From: Embleya sp040629175
Lineage (GTDB): Bacteria; Actinomycetota; Actinomycetes; Streptomycetales; Streptomycetaceae
Direction: 5' to 3'
Assembly (NCBI RefSeq): GCF_040629175.1
Contig: NZ_JBEXUX010000046.1
Location: forward strand, 19,211 to 83,210
DNA length: 64,000 bases
Part shown: positions 59,675 to 64,000 of the stretch, piece by piece
Position numbering within the stretch: position 1 is the first letter of the stretch
How the letters are laid out: each line of letters begins with the position of its first letter
The notes under the pieces: model-generated
Database searches by the model: none
Seen by the model: only the letters and a program-made list of their open reading frames with translations
Told to the model about the DNA's origin: nothing
Translations under genes and position numbers: made by a program

Positions 59675-60160
59675 TCAGCGCGTGGCGGCGGGCTCCGGGA
59701 GCCGTCGCGACGTGTTCATCTCCTCGGTGGTGGCGACCAGCGGGGCCGGCTCTGGGTTCTTGGCGGCCTCGTCCAGTGCCTCCCGGAGGGCGGCCTCGTT
59801 GGTCGGCCTGGCCGCTTCCAGGAGTTCCAGGCCCGGCCCGGTCACGTCGGTGTAGATGCCGCGGCGGTCGGTCGCGCAGAGGTAGCGCGAGAGCAGGCCG
59901 CGGTCCTCCAGCCGGGTGACCAGGCGCGTGGTGGCGCTCTGGCTGAGCACCACCGCGTCGGCGACCTGCTTCATCTGCAGGTGACCGCCCTCGCCGTCGT
60001 GCTGGCGGCTGAGCACGTCGAGCAGCGAGTACTCGCGCACGCTCAGGTCGTGCTCGGCCTGGAGCGCGCGCTCGATGTGCGCCTCGATCCGGCCGGCCAG
60101 GAGGTAGAGGGCGGCCCATCCGTTGGCGAGGGCGGTCAGCGCGGGGTCCGTGGCGGTCAT
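59675..60160 (-). CDS. MarR family transcriptional regulator
   Basis: A 161-residue regulator from ATG 60160. Winged helix: LSVREYSLLDVLSRQHDGEG, HLQMKQVADAVVLSQSATTR (recognition helix) and LVTRLEDRGLLSRYLCATDR (wing with D-R-R-G). It is divergent from the VOC gene. Motifs shared by this gap and the MFS promoter suggest that it represses both; such regulators usually sense phenols, quinones or oxidants. Confidence 0.9.
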   Translation of the reverse strand: MTATDPALTALANGWAALYLLAGRIEAHIERALQAEHDLSVREYSLLDVLSRQHDGEGGHLQMKQVADAVVLSQSATTRLVTRLEDRGLLSRYLCATDRRGIYTDVTGPGLELLEAARPTNEAALREALDEAAKNPEPAPLVATTEEMNTSRRLPEPAATR

Positions 60161-60209
60161 GGGCGAGGCTCCTTCCGGGTACGTCGCCCCCCAGGATAAG
60201 CCTCGCGCA

Positions 60210-60250
60210 AATATCGGCCAGCGCATGTATTCCGCCTATACAAATATTGC
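60210..60250. promoter_or_regulatory. Probable MarR operator between marR and VOC genes
   Basis: TGTAT-N7-ATACA (60226-60242) is a perfect short dyad, preceded by GCCAGCGCATG (60217-60227), in an AT-rich island with GCAAATAT and AAATATTGC flanks. GCCAGCGyATG recurs before the MFS gene. Confidence 0.5.
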
Positions 60251-60378
60251 CCTCCACACCGCCCGAATGCGCGATCCCGCCGCCGTCCGGAGAATCGGTC
60301 CTACCTGGCCCCCAGGAATCCCCCCTGCACCCGCGCGGCAATCGCCGCCGCACAGGGCTCGGAACGAAGGGAATCGTC

Positions 60379-60870
60379 ATGGCCGTTTCCAGCACCCCGA
60401 TGAACCTCACCCGGGCGGCCCACGTCGGGATCTCGGTGTCGGACCTGGACGCCTCGATCGCGTTCTATCAGGCCCTCACCGGGCGCGAGCCCGTCGCCTC
60501 GGGAACCATGCACAGCGTGCCGTTCGGCGGGTCGCAGGGCCTGTCCACCGCGGAGCTGCGCTACGCCACGATCAACCTCGACAACAGCCTCGGCATCGAC
60601 CTCATCGAGTTCCGCAACCCGCCCGGCGAGCCGACCCGGGGCGCCGCCAACCGTCCGGGCTCGATGCACCTGTGTCTGCGGGTGGACGACTTCGACGTGG
60701 TGTACCGGCGGATGAAGGACGCGGGCTACGGCTTCCTCGGCGACGACTACACGTTCATCGCGGGTGAGGTGACGCCGGCGGCGGCGCTCGGCACCAGGGT
60801 GGCGTACTTCAACGACCCGGACGGCACCAACCTGGAGATCATCCGGCCCGAGGGCGGCTTCGCCGCTTGA
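60379..60870 (+). CDS. VOC (glyoxalase/dioxygenase superfamily) protein
   Basis: A 163-residue protein with two beta-alpha-beta-beta-beta units: LTRAAHVGISVSDLDASIAF (metal His), IDLIEFRNPPGEP (Glu), SMHLCLRVDDFDVVYRRMKD (second His) and YFNDPDGTNLEIIRPEGG (second Glu). Metal ligands of the glyoxalase fold are all present. A lyase, isomerase or drug-binding role in detoxification is likely. Divergent from the MarR regulator. Confidence 0.88.
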   Translation: MAVSSTPMNLTRAAHVGISVSDLDASIAFYQALTGREPVASGTMHSVPFGGSQGLSTAELRYATINLDNSLGIDLIEFRNPPGEPTRGAANRPGSMHLCLRVDDFDVVYRRMKDAGYGFLGDDYTFIAGEVTPAAALGTRVAYFNDPDGTNLEIIRPEGGFAA

Positions 60871-60884
60871 GGGGCTTGACCGGC

Positions 60885-60926
60885 GCGGGTGGGATCCGGA
60901 CCGACACGGTCCTGGACCCCACCCGC
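60885..60926 (+). terminator. Long hairpin after the VOC gene
   Basis: GCGGGTGGGATCCGGACC, loop GACAC, GGTCCTGGACCCCACCCGC: an 18-bp stem with one mismatch and one bulge, 14 bases after the stop. Confidence 0.75.
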
Positions 60927-60977
60927 GTTCGCGTGTCCGCCGCCATCGCCCACCATCGGCCATAAGCGAATGCCCGC

Positions 60978-61003
60978 ACTTGCATTAGCCAGCGTATGCA
61001 ACT
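60978..61003. promoter_or_regulatory. Probable MarR operator upstream of the MFS gene
   Basis: TTGCAT-N10-ATGCAA (60980-61001) is a perfect 6-bp dyad that encloses GCCAGCGTATG, the motif also found in the marR/VOC gap. Confidence 0.5.
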
Positions 61004-61054
61004 ATTGTCGGAGCACGTAAGGCGCAACAGCAATCGTATGGAGGGTGGCACACC

Positions 61055-62266
61055 ATGCCTCTCGCGCTCCTGGCCTTGGCCATCGGGGCCTTCGGGATCG
61101 GCACCACCGAGTTCGTGATCATGGGCCTGCTGCCCGAGATCGCCGCCGACTACGGGGTGTCCATCCCCTCCGCCGGGCTCCTGGTCACCGGTTACGCGAT
61201 CGGCGTCGTCATCGGCGCCCCGCTGATGACGGTGCTCGGCACCCGGATCGGCCGCAAGACGATGCTCATGGTCCTCATGGGCCTGTTCGTGGCTGGAAAC
61301 CTGCTCTCCGCCGTGGCACCGACCATGGGCGTGATGCTCGCCGGCCGCATCGTGGCCTCCCTCGCCCACGGCGCGTTCTTCGGCATCGGCTCGGTGGTCG
61401 CCGCCGACCTCGTGGCCCCCGACAAGAAGGCCGGCGCCATCGCCACCATGTTCACCGGCCTCACCGTCGCCAACATCGTCGGCGTGCCGCTGGGCACCTT
61501 CATCGGCCAGGCCGTCGGCTGGCGCGTCACCTTCGCCGGCGTCGCCGCACTCGGAGTGATCGGCCTGCTCGGCATCGCGAAGCTGGTACCGGCCATGCCC
61601 CGCCCCGAAGGCGCCCACCTGCGGCGCGAGCTCACGGCGTTCCGCAACCCCCAGGTCCTGCTCGCCATGGCGATGACCGTCCTCGGCTTCGGCGGCGTTT
61701 TCGCGGCGATCACCTACATCGCCCCGATGATGACCCACACGGCCGGCTACTCCGACGGCGCCGTCACCTGGCTGCTGGTCCTGTTCGGCATCGGCATGTT
61801 CCTCGGCAACCTGCTCGGCGGCAAGTTCGCCGACCGCAAGCTGATGCCGATGCTCTACGCCTCTCTCGGCGGACTCGCCGTCGTGCTGGCGCTGTTCACC
61901 GTCACCGCCCACAACAAGATCCTGGCCGCGGTGACCATCCTGCTCGTCGGGGGGCTCGGCTTCGCCACCGTCCCACCGCTCCAGAAGCGGGTCCTGGACC
62001 AGGCGCACGGCGCGCCCACCCTGGCCTCCGCCGTCAACATCGGCGCCTTCAACCTCGGCAACGCCCTTGCCGCCTGGCTCGGCGGAATGGTCATCTCCGC
62101 CGGCCTCGGTTACACCGCCCCGAACTGGGTCGGCGCGCTGCTCGCCGGAGCCGCGCTCCTGCTGGCCGTCTGGTCCGCCGCCCTGGAGCGCCGAACCCCC
62201 GTACGGGAGAGCACCCCCGCCGCCGCTCCCACCCCCGCCGCCGTCGCCGTCGCCGGCCGCCACTGA
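61055..62266 (+). CDS. MFS exporter (DHA1, arabinose-efflux-like)
   Basis: A 403-residue, 12-helix major facilitator. Family motifs: IGTTEFVIMGLLPEIAADYG in helix 1, VLGTRIGRKTMLMVLMGLFV (motif A loop), AGRIVASLAHGAFFGIGSVV in helix 4, and GKFADRKLMPMLYASLG in the second half. GTTEFVIMGLLPEIA is typical of YdhP/AraJ-type drug-proton antiporters. First gene of a plus-strand run with the HbpS-like, NTF2-like and aldo/keto reductase genes. Confidence 0.92.
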   Translation: MPLALLALAIGAFGIGTTEFVIMGLLPEIAADYGVSIPSAGLLVTGYAIGVVIGAPLMTVLGTRIGRKTMLMVLMGLFVAGNLLSAVAPTMGVMLAGRIVASLAHGAFFGIGSVVAADLVAPDKKAGAIATMFTGLTVANIVGVPLGTFIGQAVGWRVTFAGVAALGVIGLLGIAKLVPAMPRPEGAHLRRELTAFRNPQVLLAMAMTVLGFGGVFAAITYIAPMMTHTAGYSDGAVTWLLVLFGIGMFLGNLLGGKFADRKLMPMLYASLGGLAVVLALFTVTAHNKILAAVTILLVGGLGFATVPPLQKRVLDQAHGAPTLASAVNIGAFNLGNALAAWLGGMVISAGLGYTAPNWVGALLAGAALLLAVWSAALERRTPVRESTPAAAPTPAAVAVAGRH

Positions 62267-62313
62267 CCGCCCTCCGTTCCCCCTCCCCCGTTCCTTCCAG
62301 GAGAAGAGCCACC

Positions 62314-62733
62314 ATGAGCACCACCCTCACCCCGCTGACCACCGCCGACGCCGAGACCCTCGTCGACGCCGCCCGCCGCGCCGCCCGGGCGGCCGGGGTC
62401 GCGGTCAGCGTCACCGTCCTGGACGCGGGCGGCCACCCGCTCGCCTTCCTCCGCGACGACAGCGCCGTGCTGATCTCCGGCGAGACCAGCACCCGCAAGG
62501 CGTACACCGCCCTCCAACTGGGCGCCCCCACCGCCGACCTGGTCGACCTCGTCAAGCCGGACGGACCCTTCCACACCCTGCCCACCGCGCTCGACCGGCC
62601 GCTCCTGTTCATCGCCGGCGGCGTCCCGATCCACCGCGACGGCAGGCTCGTCGGCGCCATCGGCCTCGGCGGCGGCGCCCCCGAGCAGGACCACTCGTTC
62701 GCCACCGCCGCGCTGACGAAACTCCCCCGGTGA
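62314..62733 (+). CDS. GlcG/HbpS family protein
   Basis: A 139-residue protein of the heme-degrading/HbpS-GlcG family: DAARRAARAAGVAVSVTVLD, AGGHPLAFLRDDSAVLISGE, TSTRKAYTALQLGAP and LVGAIGLGGGAPEQDHSFAT. No signal peptide, so it is cytoplasmic, unlike Streptomyces HbpS. GGAG ribosome site before ATG 62314. It may bind a cofactor or oxidised ligand in the detoxification set. Confidence 0.85.
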   Translation: MSTTLTPLTTADAETLVDAARRAARAAGVAVSVTVLDAGGHPLAFLRDDSAVLISGETSTRKAYTALQLGAPTADLVDLVKPDGPFHTLPTALDRPLLFIAGGVPIHRDGRLVGAIGLGGGAPEQDHSFATAALTKLPR

Positions 62734-63077
62734 CCCGCACCCCGCAGGAGGTCTTCGCCGACCACGGTCGGCGCCTGGGCACCGGGGACCTCGACCACAT
62801 CGCCGGGAACTACACCGAGGACACCGTCCTCATCACCCCCGAGGGCGCGTTCTGCGGCCACGCCGGGGTCCGCCGGGTCATCGGCCGCCTCCTGGCCGAT
62901 CTCCCGGACGCCGACTGGCACCTGGACCCGCGGTTCGCGGGCGGAGTGCTGTTCCTCCAGTGGACCGCCGCCACCGCCACCCACCGGGTCACCGACGGCA
63001 CCGACACCTTCGTCTTCCGCGACGGACTCATCAGCGCCCAGACCGTCCGCTACACCCTCACCGCCCACCCTCACTGA
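62730..63077 (+). CDS. NTF2-like protein
   Basis: A 115-residue cone-fold protein from GTG 62730, overlapping the previous stop (GTGA). TPQEVFADHGRRLGTGDLDH, NYTEDTVLITPEGAFCGHAG and THRVTDGTDTFVFRDGLISA are the typical pattern of SnoaL-like/ketosteroid-isomerase-like proteins. Activity unknown. Confidence 0.85.
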   Translation: MTRTPQEVFADHGRRLGTGDLDHIAGNYTEDTVLITPEGAFCGHAGVRRVIGRLLADLPDADWHLDPRFAGGVLFLQWTAATATHRVTDGTDTFVFRDGLISAQTVRYTLTAHPH

Positions 63078-63091
63078 AGGAAGCACGCACC

Positions 63092-63922
63092 ATGAACAAC
63101 CCCACCGTCCCCACCGTGAAGCTCAACAACGGGGTCGAGATCCCCCAGCTCGGCTTCGGCGTCTTCCAGGTCCCCGACGACCAGACCACCGCCGCCGTCA
63201 CCTCCGCCCTGGAGGCCGGCTACCGCAGCATCGACACCGCCGCGATCTACGGCAACGAGACCGGCGTCGGCCGAGCGCTCGCGGCGTCCGGCCTGCCGCG
63301 CGAGGAACTGTTCGTCACCACCAAGCTGTGGAACGCCGACCAGGGCTACGACAAGACCCTGCGCGCCTTCGACACCGCTCTCGGCAAGCTCGGCCTCGAC
63401 ACCGTCGACCTGTACCTGATCCACTGGCCCACCCCCGAGCGCGACCTCTACCTCGACTCCTGGCGCGCCATCGAGCGCCTCGCCGAGGAGGGCCGCATCC
63501 GCGCCGCCGGCGTCTCCAACTTCCAGCCCGCCCACCTCCGGCGCCTGATGGACCACAGCGACCTGGTGCCCGCCGTCAACCAGGTCGAGCTGCATCCCGG
63601 CCTCCAGCAGGCCGACCTGCGCACCTTCCACGCCGAGCACGGCATCGCCACCGAGGCGTGGAGCCCGCTCGCCCAGGGCGCCGTCCTGGACGACCCAGCG
63701 ATCACCTCGATCGCCGCCCGCACCGGCAAGTCCGCCGCCCAGGTGGTCCTGCGCTGGCACCTCCAGCTCGGCAACATCGTCATCCCGAAGTCCGTCACCC
63801 CGGCGCGCATCCGCCAGAACCTGGACGTTTTCGACTTCCGGCTGACCGACGAGGACGTGGCCGCCATCGCCGCGGGCGACCGCGGCCTGCGCACCGGGCC
63901 GCACCCGGACCGGTTCAACTGA
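63092..63922 (+). CDS. Aldo/keto reductase
   Basis: A 276-residue NADPH-dependent reductase with the complete catalytic tetrad: Asp48 and Tyr53 (GYRSIDTAAIYGNE), Lys78 (VTTKLWN) and His111 (LYLIHWPTPE). The cofactor loop IPKSVTPARIRQNLDVFDF is intact. Reduces carbonyls or 2,5-diketo compounds. Last gene of the MarR-linked run; 14 bases after the NTF2-like gene. Confidence 0.93.
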   Translation: MNNPTVPTVKLNNGVEIPQLGFGVFQVPDDQTTAAVTSALEAGYRSIDTAAIYGNETGVGRALAASGLPREELFVTTKLWNADQGYDKTLRAFDTALGKLGLDTVDLYLIHWPTPERDLYLDSWRAIERLAEEGRIRAAGVSNFQPAHLRRLMDHSDLVPAVNQVELHPGLQQADLRTFHAEHGIATEAWSPLAQGAVLDDPAITSIAARTGKSAAQVVLRWHLQLGNIVIPKSVTPARIRQNLDVFDFRLTDEDVAAIAAGDRGLRTGPHPDRFN

Positions 63923-64000
63923 CCGGCCCGCACCCCCGGACACACTGCCCGCCAGAAAGCTCAGCGTCTGCGCCTCGGCCTGACTTCGCGCGGCCTGATG

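Overview
The window is high-GC, actinomycete-type DNA. Third codon positions are almost all G or C, GTG starts and ATGA/GTGA stop-start overlaps are common, and the gene content (snapalysin, SigE-type ECF factor, NarL-type two-component pairs, vanHAX with murF and femX) fits a Streptomycetaceae-like soil actinobacterium. No rRNA or tRNA gene was recognised. Many stretches hold gene fragments and dead insertion-sequence pieces, which suggests an accessory or chromosome-arm region rather than a core region.

Layout. 1-2.2 kb: a partial methyltransferase, then decayed genes (an EACC1/caspase conflict-system remnant, a lectin-like fragment and a frameshifted secreted protein). 2.2-6.2 kb: an MgtC-type membrane protein divergent from an RpiR regulator/HAD phosphatase/metallophosphoesterase operon. 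6.5-10.7 kb: an IS701-like remnant, then an AraC/aldehyde dehydrogenase/SnoaL-like set. 10.7-16 kb: snapalysin, an IS1182-like scrap, and a cobalamin uptake operon (BtuF, frameshifted BtuC, BtuD, CbiX/ferredoxin protein) behind a cobalamin riboswitch. 16-21.9 kb: a DUF4097 lipoprotein and an FtsX-type permease divergent from a histidine kinase/response regulator pair. 22-23.3 kb: a graveyard of DNA ligase, integrase and transposase pieces.

23.5-30.8 kb is a complete glycopeptide-resistance locus: vanH-vanA-vanX on the minus strand, murF on plus, a femX/vanK gene on minus, and vanR-vanS on plus. One promoter block is repeated in front of vanH, murF and vanK, so one VanRS pair probably switches the whole set. 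31.5-35.9 kb holds a glycine-rich secreted protein and small or hypothetical genes. At 36.1-37.4 kb a 40-residue, Pro/Lys/Asp-rich peptide sits directly before a RiPP-type protein-isoaspartate methyltransferase. This resembles an imiditide (aspartimide RiPP) locus and is the best candidate for a new system here.

37.4-44.8 kb: a multiply frameshifted pseudogene, an AAC(3)-type acetyltransferase, a response regulator divergent from an ABC exporter plus kinase, and a nitroreductase. 45.1-48.4 kb: a TetR repressor with a perfect palindromic operator and an MMPL exporter fused to a DUF3817 domain. 49-52.1 kb: a PH-like membrane protein, an orphan ParE/RelE-like toxin, and a SigE-family sigma factor with a membrane partner. 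52.8-58.8 kb: an eight-gene minus-strand operon (GntR regulator, C-N hydrolase, DUF2848, HpaB-type monooxygenase, cupin, flavin reductase, SnoaL-like protein, alpha/beta hydrolase) that looks like an uncharacterised catabolic pathway. 59.7-63.9 kb: a MarR regulator divergent from a VOC protein, then an MFS exporter, a GlcG/HbpS-like protein, an NTF2-like protein and an aldo/keto reductase, probably a detoxification set.

Functions are inferred by reading the translated sequence. No database search was run.
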